Source of the DNA: Lachnospiraceae bacterium
GTDB taxonomy: Bacteria > Bacillota > Clostridia > Lachnospirales > Lachnospiraceae
NCBI GenBank assembly: GCA_015057825.1
Contig: SVDN01000019.1
Coordinates: 1 to 50,044 of the forward strand
Reading direction: 5' to 3'
DNA: 50,044 bases
Part shown: piece after piece, positions 1 to 6,999 of the stretch
How positions within the stretch are numbered: the stretch's first letter is position 1
How the letters are laid out: each line of letters begins with the position of its first letter
Made by a program: the position numbers and the translations under genes
The notes under the pieces: generated by a model
What the model was told of the DNA's origin: nothing
Database searches by the model: none
What the model saw: the letters and a program-made list of their open reading frames with translations, nothing else

Positions 1-158
1 AAAAATCCTGATTCAGTTAAACATGGCTAATATCCCTTGTTCACTGTTGTTTAAAGAATCGTTCTTTAATCTGAAAATTATTTATAAGAATTTTCAGGGA
101 TGGTTATATTATTTAGTTATCAAATGTGCGTTGTTGCTGTCCTTGAGTCAGCTTGACT

Positions 159-187
159 ATGTTATCATAACTATCAATTGCTGTCAA
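159..187 (-). promoter_or_regulatory. Sigma-A-type promoter reading off the left edge
   Basis: On the minus strand TTGACA (182-187) is followed by a 17-base spacer and TAACAT (159-164). The -35 is a perfect consensus. It lies downstream of the tRNA-Ser pair and points out of the window, so its gene is not visible. The 158 bases from here to position 1 contain no convincing coding sequence on either strand and would be a leader. Confidence 0.5.
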
Positions 188-228
188 GTTATTTTTTGCA
201 TTTTTTTCGACTTTTTTGAAGTCCAAAC

Positions 229-316
229 GGAGAAGGAGGGATTTGAACCCTCGCACCGCTATTAACGGCCTACTCACTTTCCAGGCGAGCCCCTTCAGCC
301 ACTTGGGTACTTCTCC
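229..316 (-). tRNA. tRNA-Ser (anticodon GGA)
   Basis: Read on the minus strand this 88-base segment starts GGAGAAG and ends CTTCTCC, giving a perfect 7-bp acceptor stem. It has a T-loop of the form GGTTCAAATCC, a long variable arm typical of class II tRNAs, and an anticodon loop CTGGAAA with GGA in the centre. It therefore reads serine UCC/UCU codons. No CCA is encoded; it must be added after transcription. It follows a second tRNA-Ser 33 bases upstream. Confidence 0.95.
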
Positions 317-349
317 AAGTACTAAGCTGAATACAAAGGTACAGTAAGC

Positions 350-434
350 GGAGAGGATGGGATTCGAACCCATGTGCCCGTGAAGGCAAACGGTTTTCAA
401 GACCGCCTCGTTATGACCACTTCGATACCTCTCC
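350..434 (-). tRNA. tRNA-Ser (anticodon TGA)
   Basis: Read on the minus strand the segment begins GGAGAGG and ends CCTCTCC, pairing perfectly as the acceptor stem. The anticodon loop CTTGAAA carries TGA, so it reads serine UCA (and by wobble other UCN) codons. A long variable arm and a GGTTCGAATCC T-loop confirm a class II serine tRNA. It is probably co-transcribed with tRNA-Ser(GGA) downstream. No CCA is encoded. Confidence 0.95.
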
Positions 435-440
435 ATGCCT

Positions 441-468
441 TAAAATTGCCCGTCTCTTAAACGGGCAA
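441..468 (-). terminator. Terminator after ispD
   Basis: On the minus strand TTGCCCGT and ACGGGCAA form an 8-bp stem with a 7-base loop (446-468), followed by a short TTTTAA tail. It separates the ispD operon from the downstream tRNA-Ser genes. Confidence 0.6.
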
Positions 469-512
469 GACATATTGTATCATCATTTAAATGATGTGTC
501 AACAAGCTTTTT

Positions 513-1208
513 TTAACTTTTCAAAAAAACTTTCGCGATCTCCAAATCCTCGGAAGTAGTGACTTTCAGGTTCTTATAGTCACCCATAACAAGCTTGATT
601 TTAAAGCTCGGATCATACTCCTCCAATACCATTGCATCATCCGTGATTGCTGACAAATCCGATTTCATGGCACTTTCATAGGCCTGTGCTATAAGCTTGT
701 ATTCAAAAGACTGTGGCGTTTGCATCTGCCAAAGGCTGCTTCTGTCCAAGGTCTTATTAATATAGTCCTCCTCATTCGCTTCCTTAATTGTATCTTTAAC
801 GGGAACCGCCACGACACAAGCCTTATGTTTTTTCACTTCCGTAAGGCTTCTGTTAATTATATCTTTCGTTATCATCGGGCGCGCCCCATCATGTATCAAC
901 ACATAGTCCGCATCGCTTATTTCCTTAAGGGCATTATATACGGAATTGTACCTTTCGGTGCCTCCCACAACTATCTTTTCGACTTTCGAAAAAGTCTTTT
1001 CTTCTTTATATATAGAAAGAACATTTTCACAATAGTCTTTATATTCGGCAGAGCATACGACAATTACGCTGTCTACATCGCTATTTTCAAATGCTTCCAG
1101 GGCATAAAAAAACAACGGTTTTCCATTCAAATCCAAAAACTGTTTACTTATCTTGCTTCCCATTCGCTTGCCTTTTCCCGCGGCAAGAACGATTCCATAG
1201 TTCTTCAT
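513..1208 (-). CDS. ispD: 2-C-methyl-D-erythritol 4-phosphate cytidylyltransferase
   Basis: IspD transfers CMP from CTP to 2-C-methyl-D-erythritol 4-phosphate, the third step of the non-mevalonate isoprenoid pathway, in the cytosol. The N-terminus shows the nucleotide-binding glycine-rich loop LAAGKGKRMG with the following K..KQFL, and the middle contains the HDGARP motif of the family. About 231 residues is the normal length. An in-frame ATG lies two codons upstream (1214), but the ribosome site GAAAGGA is too close to it; the second ATG at 1208 has better spacing, so I start there. It is the last gene of the minus-strand operon beginning with tsaE, 40 bases after tsaD, and is followed by a hairpin terminator. 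Confidence 0.95.
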   Translation of the reverse strand: MKNYGIVLAAGKGKRMGSKISKQFLDLNGKPLFFYALEAFENSDVDSVIVVCSAEYKDYCENVLSIYKEEKTFSKVEKIVVGGTERYNSVYNALKEISDADYVLIHDGARPMITKDIINRSLTEVKKHKACVVAVPVKDTIKEANEEDYINKTLDRSSLWQMQTPQSFEYKLIAQAYESAMKSDLSAITDDAMVLEEYDPSFKIKLVMGDYKNLKVTTSEDLEIAKVFLKS

Positions 1209-1248
1209 ATGCATTTCCTTTCAAGATAGACTTAAGAAAATGTCGTTA

Positions 1249-2274
1249 TTATCTTGATACAAGTTTTAAATTTGGTACGGCATTCAAGTCCCATCCATGC
1301 CTTGTTCCTTTGATATATTCATAATATCCGGCAACTCCGATCATAGCCGCATTATCCGTACAGAATATCGGAGACGGCTTATAGAACTCAATTCCTTTTT
1401 CCTTACAAACCTTCTCGAAAGCCTCTCTTATTGCTCCGTTTGACGCAACACCGCCGGCGATGGCAAAACGATTCACTCCAAACTCTTCTACCGCCATCAT
1501 TGCTCTTGACGTAAGAGAATCAATTACAGCATCTTGGAAGGATGCCGCAATATCGGCACGATTAACCTCTTCTCCTTTCATTTTGCAAGAATTTATATGA
1601 TTAAGTACCGCCGATTTCAAGCCACTGAAACTACAATCATATTTTGCACCGTCTATATTTGCACGAGGAAAGGCGATAGCTTTCGGATTGCCTTCTCTTG
1701 CCAGTTTTTCAAGTTTCGGACCGCCGGGATATCCAAGTTCTATGGCACGGGCAACTTTATCAAAAGCCTCTCCCGCAGCATCATCACGCGTTCTTCCGAT
1801 TACTTCATAACTGCAATAATCTTTAATAAGAACAAAGTGAGTATGTCCACCGGATGCCACAAGGCACAAAAACGGCGGTTCCAGCTCTTTGTTTTCTATA
1901 TAATTTGCGCATATGTGCCCTTCTATATGGTGAACACCCACCAAGGGTTTTTTAGCCGCAAATGCAATTGCTTTCGCCTCAGCCACGCCCACAAGCAGGG
2001 CTCCTACCAAGCCCGGGCCGTATGTTACCGCTACCGCATCTACGTCTTCCAAACTAAAATCCGCGTCTTTAAGAGCTTTTTCTATCACTTGGTTGATTTT
2101 TTCTATATGTTTTCGGGAGGCAATTTCAGGTACCACTCCACCATATAATGTATGCAAGTCTATTTGCGAATATATAACATTTGACAGCACTTCTCGACCA
2201 TTTCTCACAAGTGCGGCCGCTGTTTCATCGCAAGAACTTTCTATTGCAAGTATATTAACATCACTGTTTGTCAT
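1249..2274 (-). CDS. tsaD: tRNA N6-threonylcarbamoyladenosine transferase subunit TsaD
   Basis: TsaD moves the threonylcarbamoyl group onto A37 of ANN-decoding tRNAs, together with TsaB and TsaE, all encoded in this operon. The protein starts [18 protein letters not shown], the classic Kae1/TsaD start. It shows the metal-binding HxxxH within VHHIEGH (His116 and His120), the [11 protein letters not shown] loop and ASGGHTHF. An upstream in-frame extension to 2322 would add 16 residues unlike the family, so the ATG at 2274 is preferred; this gives 341 residues, the usual size. The start overlaps the preceding membrane-protein gene by 14 bases, which suggests translational coupling. Confidence 0.96.
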   Translation of the reverse strand: MTNSDVNILAIESSCDETAAALVRNGREVLSNVIYSQIDLHTLYGGVVPEIASRKHIEKINQVIEKALKDADFSLEDVDAVAVTYGPGLVGALLVGVAEAKAIAFAAKKPLVGVHHIEGHICANYIENKELEPPFLCLVASGGHTHFVLIKDYCSYEVIGRTRDDAAGEAFDKVARAIELGYPGGPKLEKLAREGNPKAIAFPRANIDGAKYDCSFSGLKSAVLNHINSCKMKGEEVNRADIAASFQDAVIDSLTSRAMMAVEEFGVNRFAIAGGVASNGAIREAFEKVCKEKGIEFYKPSPIFCTDNAAMIGVAGYYEYIKGTRHGWDLNAVPNLKLVSR

Positions 2275-2845
2275 CACTATCCATAGACAGCCAGTAGAGA
2301 ATTCTCCAACTGCCGTCCACATCCTTTCTTAATACAAATTGCTGTTTTGTCTTAAACTCACCCTCATCGGAGCGCATGTTATATTGAACATCTACCATAG
2401 CATAATCTTTTCCCTCAAGATTCTGGTATTGTATTGCATCGGAATTTGCAACCTTATACGACAAAATAACTTTGCTTTCGGCCTTATATTCGGCAACATC
2501 TTTTTTTACATTATTGTAATGCTCGCTGTAAGGATTCTTATCAAGCAACTCTTGGTCCATAAGGAATCTGAGTCTTTCCAATAGCATTTTATACTCATCG
2601 TCATCATATTCTTCACCGTAAAGGCATTTTGTTATTCTGGAATACAAAGTAACAACTTCTCGCGGTGTAGACGGATAATCCTTAACCAAATCAATGCTTA
2701 CAAGCTTGCTTTTTTCGTTGGCTCTGTCACGTATATTTGTACCTCTGCTTCCCAGCATAAGCAAAAATACAATCACAACAACTATAATAACAACTATTCC
2801 GAATGCATTTTTCACTTCAAATTTGACTTTTTTTCTTCTTCTCAT
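2261..2845 (-). CDS. Small single-pass membrane protein of unknown function
   Basis: The 194-residue product has a basic N-terminus ([12 protein letters not shown]), one hydrophobic helix at about residues 14-34 rich in Val/Ile, and an extracytoplasmic domain of about 155 residues. The end of that domain alternates hydrophobic and charged residues ([28 protein letters not shown]) as in a beta-rich, NTF2-like fold. No catalytic motif is visible. It sits inside the tsaE-tsaB-rimI-rnz-tsaD operon and overlaps tsaD. Its role is unknown; position suggests only co-expression. I recall similar Lachnospiraceae proteins annotated as domains of unknown function but cannot confirm this without a search. 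Confidence 0.8.
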   Translation of the reverse strand: MRRRKKVKFEVKNAFGIVVIIVVVIVFLLMLGSRGTNIRDRANEKSKLVSIDLVKDYPSTPREVVTLYSRITKCLYGEEYDDDEYKMLLERLRFLMDQELLDKNPYSEHYNNVKKDVAEYKAESKVILSYKVANSDAIQYQNLEGKDYAMVDVQYNMRSDEGEFKTKQQFVLRKDVDGSWRILYWLSMDSDDKQ

Positions 2846-2910
2846 TTCTTTCCCTTTCCCAAGTCAACTACACCTAAAGTCACAATCTAAAATTTTTAGT
2901 TACAAACTCT

Positions 2911-3819
2911 TTAATCTTTAAAAGATATGGTTATGCTTTTCAAATCTTTTCCGGCCTTTGCTTTCGGAAAAATCTTTTTTACATCATCCATAAAATCATT
3001 GGGATTTACAAGCGACGGGCTGTAATGGGTAAGCCACATTTGCTCCGGATTTGCTTCCTTTGCAATCTTTGCCGCCTCATAAAATGTCATGTGTTTCTTT
3101 TCTTTTGCTTTTTCTTCTTTATCTTTTTCTCCGTACATGCCTTCGCATATAAAAAGATCTGCTCCCGCTGCACTCTCAGCTATTAACTTTGTAGGTCTTG
3201 TATCCGTACAATATGTAACTTTAATACCTTTTCTTTGCGGGCCCAGCACCATATCCGGGCTATACACTTTTCCCTTTTCTTCAACGGTCTCACCCTTTTG
3301 CAATCTGTTCCAATATTTAACCGGAATTCCCTGCGCTTTTGCTCTTTCCGCATCAAACTTTCCGGCGCGATCTATTATTATATTATAGCCGTAGCATGTT
3401 ACGCGGTGGTTGACGCGAAAGGCTTCAAGCCTGTAGTCGCCCATGTCTATCAATTCGCTTTCTTCCGACAACTCCAAATATTTTATTTCAAAAGGCAAAT
3501 CCTGAGCGATTATAAGCAGAGATTTAACTACCTTTTCAAGTCCCTTTGGTCCCACAAGCAACAAAGGATCTTTTCTTTCGGCATTTCCCATTGTAAGGAG
3601 AAGTCCCGGCAAGCCTCCTATATGATCACCGTGAAAATGCGTAAAGCATATCACATCGATAGGTTTAAATGTCCATCCTTTTTCTTTTATGGCCACTTGT
3701 GTTCCTTCACCGCAATCTATCAAAATGCTTTTTCCGTTGTATCTGGCCATCATGGCCGTCAGTCTTCTTCTCGGAAGAGGCATCATGCCACCTGTTCCGA
3801 GCAAGCAAACATCTATCAT
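2911..3819 (-). CDS. rnz: Ribonuclease Z (tRNA 3'-processing endonuclease)
   Basis: RNase Z cuts the 3' trailer of tRNA precursors. This suits a genome whose tRNA-Ser genes nearby lack an encoded CCA. The metallo-beta-lactamase motif THFHGDH is at residues 60-66, with the downstream Asp in YCTDTRP and a late His in WLTHYSPS. The N-terminal LLGTGG and the lysine-rich KEEKAKEKKH stretch fit the short bacterial RNase Z type, and 302 residues is the usual length. No strong ribosome binding site precedes the ATG. It lies between rimI and the membrane-protein gene in one operon. Confidence 0.94.
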   Translation of the reverse strand: MIDVCLLGTGGMMPLPRRRLTAMMARYNGKSILIDCGEGTQVAIKEKGWTFKPIDVICFTHFHGDHIGGLPGLLLTMGNAERKDPLLLVGPKGLEKVVKSLLIIAQDLPFEIKYLELSEESELIDMGDYRLEAFRVNHRVTCYGYNIIIDRAGKFDAERAKAQGIPVKYWNRLQKGETVEEKGKVYSPDMVLGPQRKGIKVTYCTDTRPTKLIAESAAGADLFICEGMYGEKDKEEKAKEKKHMTFYEAAKIAKEANPEQMWLTHYSPSLVNPNDFMDDVKKIFPKAKAGKDLKSITISFKD

Positions 3820-3850
3820 AATAAATAATTATCCTTTCGTCTCTTAACTT

Positions 3851-4285
3851 TTATAATTCGATGCTCATAAGAATGGCATCCTCCCTCGGCTTATCGTAAA
3901 AATTTTTACGTTCTCCGATTCTTTCAAAGCCGGCTTTTTCATACAGCGCAATTGCGGATTCATTGTTTTTTCTGACTTCCAAATGTACTTTTTTTACTTG
4001 GGCTTTTCTTGCCTCTTCAAAAAGGAAATCAAGGAGTTTTGAAGCAATCTTTTTTCTTCGAAATGCCTCATCCACCACAACGTTTGTTATATCAGCCTCG
4101 TCACCGGCAATATAGAGCGCACAATATCCCACTATATCTTCCGATTCTTCGGCAACAACGAATCTGTAATTATCAAGCTTAAAGGAATCAACTATACTTT
4201 CCCTGCTCCAAGGAATCGAGAAATACTTTTCTTCCAATTCTGCCAATTTGTCGGCATCACTAAGCTTCATTGGCCTGACGTTCAT
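3851..4285 (-). CDS. rimI: Ribosomal protein S18-alanine N-acetyltransferase
   Basis: This GNAT enzyme acetylates the N-terminal alanine of ribosomal protein S18 using acetyl-CoA. The acetyl-CoA-binding motif A is seen as VVDEAFRRKKIASKLL, followed by HLEVRKNNESAIALYEKAGFERIGERKNFY, which is characteristic of RimI. The 144-residue length is normal. Its start lies inside the end of tsaB (26-base overlap), the standard tsaB-rimI arrangement in Bacillota. GGGA precedes the ATG at 4285; a second in-frame ATG at 4270 is an alternative start. Confidence 0.93.
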   Translation of the reverse strand: MNVRPMKLSDADKLAELEEKYFSIPWSRESIVDSFKLDNYRFVVAEESEDIVGYCALYIAGDEADITNVVVDEAFRRKKIASKLLDFLFEEARKAQVKKVHLEVRKNNESAIALYEKAGFERIGERKNFYDKPREDAILMSIEL

Positions 4286-5000
4286 TTTTTTCCCTTTCTG
4301 CTTGAGAAAGCCTTAAATAATCAGGTGCGTGATCGGCTGCACTTTCCGTCTTTTGATCTCTTACATAAGAAAAAGCAAGGCTTGCCACCGCTCCCGCTCT
4401 TTGTCTGTTATCATGCGCCGGGCCGAAGGAAAATTCACTTTTTAAATTTTCCCTTATATAATCTCGAAAGACAGGTATCCCATCTCCCACAAAGACCGTT
4501 TCCCTGCCCAATTTGTCAATTTCTTTGCATAAATCTTCTATCGAGATTGCCGACTGATCCATTATGGTTTTTATCTTATAATCTTTTTCATTTTCAAAGT
4601 TTGTTTTTATTTTTTCAAATGAATATATCCCTGTGTAAACCTGATTTCTTCTTGCATCCATTATAGGGCAGACAAGTTTGTCCGTCCCGAATTGTGTATA
4701 AGCGAGAGCCTCAAGAGTCGGGATATGTACAAGATCTTTTTTGAGAGCAAGTCCCAATCCTTTGGCCGTGGCACTGCCGATTCGAAGTCCCGTAAAAGAA
4801 CCCGGTCCTCCCGCAACCGCTATATAATCGATTTCATCAAGGGAAATGCCCGTCATTTTTGTTATTTCATCTATCATCGGCAACAATGTTTGCGAATGTG
4901 TTTTCTTAAAGTTTGTCGTATATTCGGCAATCATAATATCATCTTCGACTATTGCCACAGATGCAACCAACGAAGATGAATCAATTCCGAGTATTTTCAT
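4260..5000 (-). CDS. tsaB: tRNA threonylcarbamoyladenosine biosynthesis protein TsaB
   Basis: TsaB is the non-catalytic partner of TsaD in the threonylcarbamoyl transfer complex. The ASKHA-type N-terminus MKILGIDSSS is followed by GGPGSFTGLRIG, the most conserved TsaB signature. At 246 residues it is full length. Its ATG overlaps the TGA of tsaE in an ATGA arrangement and its end overlaps rimI, so the three genes are tightly coupled. Confidence 0.95.
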   Translation of the reverse strand: MKILGIDSSSLVASVAIVEDDIMIAEYTTNFKKTHSQTLLPMIDEITKMTGISLDEIDYIAVAGGPGSFTGLRIGSATAKGLGLALKKDLVHIPTLEALAYTQFGTDKLVCPIMDARRNQVYTGIYSFEKIKTNFENEKDYKIKTIMDQSAISIEDLCKEIDKLGRETVFVGDGIPVFRDYIRENLKSEFSFGPAHDNRQRAGAVASLAFSYVRDQKTESAADHAPDYLRLSQAEREKNERQANEA

Positions 5001-5416
5001 TTTACAGTAATCCTCCTGTAATCAAATCCTTTTTCCAAATCTTTTTCTATGGTGATATGTTTGGCTGTTTCAGGAATAATATCCTCTATTCTGCTTGCCC
5101 ACTCGATTAAGCATACACCATCTCCATATACATAATCGTCAAAGCCTATTTCATCCATTTCATAAGAATCGCTGATTCTGTATACATCGAAATGATAAAG
5201 GGGCATTTTAGGACCCTCGTATTCCTGAACAATAGTAAAAGTCGGACTGCAGATGGCTTCTTCAATATCAAGCCCCTTTGCAAAACCGGATGTGAAAACG
5301 GTTTTACCGCATCCCAAATCACCTTCAAGACAATATACCTCTCCGGATTGTGCCTCTCTGCCCATCTTTTTTGCTAACTCTATTGTTTCTTTTTCCGAAA
5401 ATGTCTCGTAAATCAT
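4997..5416 (-). CDS. tsaE: tRNA threonylcarbamoyladenosine biosynthesis ATPase TsaE
   Basis: TsaE is the P-loop ATPase that drives turnover of the TsaBD complex. The Walker A motif GDLGCGKT is at about residues 33-40 of the longer reading, followed by SPTFTIVQEYEG and YHFDVYR, both family hallmarks. Two adjacent ATG codons exist (5419 and 5416); GGAG at 5422-5425 is 2 bases from the first and 5 from the second, so the second is more likely. It is the first gene of the operon that runs to ispD and has its own promoter at 5485-5513. Confidence 0.95.
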   Translation of the reverse strand: MIYETFSEKETIELAKKMGREAQSGEVYCLEGDLGCGKTVFTSGFAKGLDIEEAICSPTFTIVQEYEGPKMPLYHFDVYRISDSYEMDEIGFDDYVYGDGVCLIEWASRIEDIIPETAKHITIEKDLEKGFDYRRITVK

Positions 5417-5484
5417 CATAACTCCGTAATTACGCTTTATTAAATATCCGAATAAGCCTTTTCATTGCACACTTTTCTGTGTTA

Positions 5485-5513
5485 AGTATATCCTATTTTA
5501 AGTAGACATGCAA
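5485..5513 (-). promoter_or_regulatory. Promoter of the tsaE-ispD operon
   Basis: Minus strand: TTGCAT (5508-5513), 17-base spacer, TATACT (5485-5490). It is correctly placed about 70 bases ahead of tsaE. Its -35 box shares position 5508 with the -35 box of the opposite mscL promoter. Confidence 0.6.
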
Positions 5514-5532
5514 TTAGCTTTTGTGCTAAAAT
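5503..5532 (+). promoter_or_regulatory. Promoter of mscL
   Basis: TAGACA (5503-5508), 18-base spacer, then TGC-TAAAAT with the -10 at 5527-5532. The TGn extension compensates for the weaker -35. It is divergent from and abuts the tsaE promoter. Confidence 0.45.
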
Positions 5533-5616
5533 ACACACAGAGAGATTATTCGGGAAGCTTTTTGGCATCCCTTGAATAATTAAATTTTTTTAAATATTAA
5601 GCGTGAGGTGAAAGGT

Positions 5617-6066
5617 ATGAAAAAATTTTTTGGCGAATTTAAGGAATTCATTATGAAAGGTAATGTTATGGATTTAGCCGTTGCCGTAATCATCGGTGCC
5701 GCTTTCCAGGGCATTATCACTTCATTGACAGACAACATCATCTCCCCGATTTTAGGTTTGTTCGGTGGTGTAAATTTCGATCAGCTTGTTGCAAAAATCG
5801 GCGATGTGGAAATCGGATACGGTGCGTTTATTACTGCGGTAATCAACTTTGTTATAATGGCACTCGTTATCTTCATTATGATTAAAATCGTAAGAGCCGC
5901 AAGTAATGCCGGCAAAAAGCTTATTAAAAAAGGCGAAAAAGCTCCGGAACCGACTACAAAAGAATGTCCTTTCTGTTTCAGCGAAATAAATATCAAAGCA
6001 AGTCGTTGTCCAAACTGTACATCAATACTTGACGAAAAGCTTGCCGCTGCAATTAAAGATAACTAA
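5617..6066 (+). CDS. mscL: Large-conductance mechanosensitive channel with C-terminal zinc ribbon
   Basis: MscL opens under membrane tension to release solutes on hypo-osmotic shock. The N-terminus MKKFFGEFKEFIMKGNVMDLAVAVIIGAAF and the IISPILGLFGG pore region are typical, and two membrane helices are evident at about 17-45 and 68-92. Instead of the usual amphipathic C-terminal bundle, residues 117-134 hold CPFC...CPNC, a four-cysteine zinc ribbon. The ATG at 5617 has AGGTG six bases upstream; an in-frame GTG at 5608 is unlikely. A strong terminator follows. The function of the zinc ribbon is not known to me; it may bind zinc or serve in assembly. Confidence 0.93.
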   Translation: MKKFFGEFKEFIMKGNVMDLAVAVIIGAAFQGIITSLTDNIISPILGLFGGVNFDQLVAKIGDVEIGYGAFITAVINFVIMALVIFIMIKIVRAASNAGKKLIKKGEKAPEPTTKECPFCFSEINIKASRCPNCTSILDEKLAAAIKDN

Positions 6067-6080
6067 GATTGTTAAAAAGC

Positions 6081-6116
6081 AAACGGGATTATTCAAATGA
6101 ATAATCCCGTTTTTTC
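6081..6116. terminator. Bidirectional terminator between mscL and the YhhN gene
   Basis: A perfect 13-bp stem (6082-6094 with 6099-6111), loop AAAT, is flanked by AAAA on the left and TTTTTT on the right. It can stop mscL transcription and the convergent YhhN-family gene. Confidence 0.85.
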
Positions 6117-6125
6117 TTATCTGAT

Positions 6126-6857
6126 TTAGCAAACAAACAGCACAACAGACATTGCCATCACAAATTGCGCTGCATAATACAAAATGTTGTTCATTGCAAT
6201 TCTTGCCTTTGTATCGTTATTTTTTCCGAAATACATTTGACTTAAAACAATATCCGATATTGCAAAGAGTATACCGGCTATGAAAATCAAAAGGGATGAA
6301 ATACTCGAAAAGCCGTTTTGCAATGTATAGGCGCCCGCCAGGAATGCCATAAAGAATACCAAGCAGCCGTATACGGAACTTATCAGCTTGTATTCGCCGA
6401 AATCCAAGCCCGTTTTTTCTCCTATAACGATAATAAGCAAGCCTATAACAATTCCAAGAATTATGGCACATATAGGGAACATCGGTTTTTCAAAGCCGCC
6501 AAAAGTTGACATTATAGCTATTATGAAGCAAACATGCCCTGCCATGAAGCTTCTGAAACCTTGATACGTATACCTTCGTTCATTCTCCCCGGCTATAAGC
6601 TTCAAGTCCAACCAAATATCTCCCGCAAATCCGAAAACCAATCCCATTATCATAAGGACCGAAAAGAGTCCGACTCCTTTAAACAGCAAGCCACACATGC
6701 CGCAGGCTATAAAGCACAAGGACACTCTGCTTTTTAAAACCACCATTTTGGCCGAATATCCACGACATTTTTCCACGATGTAAATTGCCAAGAAAATCAA
6801 ACCCAAGACTATACATGCTATGGATAAATAAAAACCTACATTGTAATACATCAACAT
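6126..6857 (-). CDS. YhhN/TMEM86-family membrane protein
   Basis: The 243-residue product is almost entirely hydrophobic, with about eight membrane helices. The conserved YhhN features are visible: FGFAGDIWLDLK after helix 3, GFRSFMAGHVCFI, and AISDIVLSQMYF near the C-terminus; Asp residues in these motifs are thought to be catalytic in lysoplasmalogenase relatives. The family includes enzymes that cleave the vinyl ether of lysoplasmalogens; many clostridia make plasmalogens, so that role is plausible but inferred. An in-frame GTG at 6866 sits on the ribosome site GGGAGG, so the ATG at 6857 is preferred. It stands alone between two terminators. Confidence 0.8.
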   Translation of the reverse strand: MLMYYNVGFYLSIACIVLGLIFLAIYIVEKCRGYSAKMVVLKSRVSLCFIACGMCGLLFKGVGLFSVLMIMGLVFGFAGDIWLDLKLIAGENERRYTYQGFRSFMAGHVCFIIAIMSTFGGFEKPMFPICAIILGIVIGLLIIVIGEKTGLDFGEYKLISSVYGCLVFFMAFLAGAYTLQNGFSSISSLLIFIAGILFAISDIVLSQMYFGKNNDTKARIAMNNILYYAAQFVMAMSVVLFVC

Positions 6858-6963
6858 TTTACACACCTCCCAATAATCATAATTTTAAAAATTACAACAA
6901 GACCCATAAATCGCAAATAACTTTCATTGCTTATAATAAATATAACACAAAACGGATTTCGAC

Positions 6964-6993
6964 ACAAAAAAGTCGGTACATTTTGTACCGACT
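6964..6993 (-). terminator. Terminator of ileS
   Basis: Minus strand: AGTCGGTACA and TGTACCGACT pair perfectly (6971-6993) with a 3-base loop, followed by TTTTTTG. It begins 7 bases beyond the ileS stop codon. Confidence 0.9.
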
Positions 6994-6999
6994 CATTCT

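Noticed and set aside
23-265. Open frame of 80 codons at the left edge
   Set aside because: It runs through the tRNA-Ser(GGA) gene on the other strand, has no ribosome site and no recognisable protein pattern.
113-436. Open frame of 107 codons over both tRNA genes
   Set aside because: Its sequence is the translation of two tRNA-Ser genes; not a protein.
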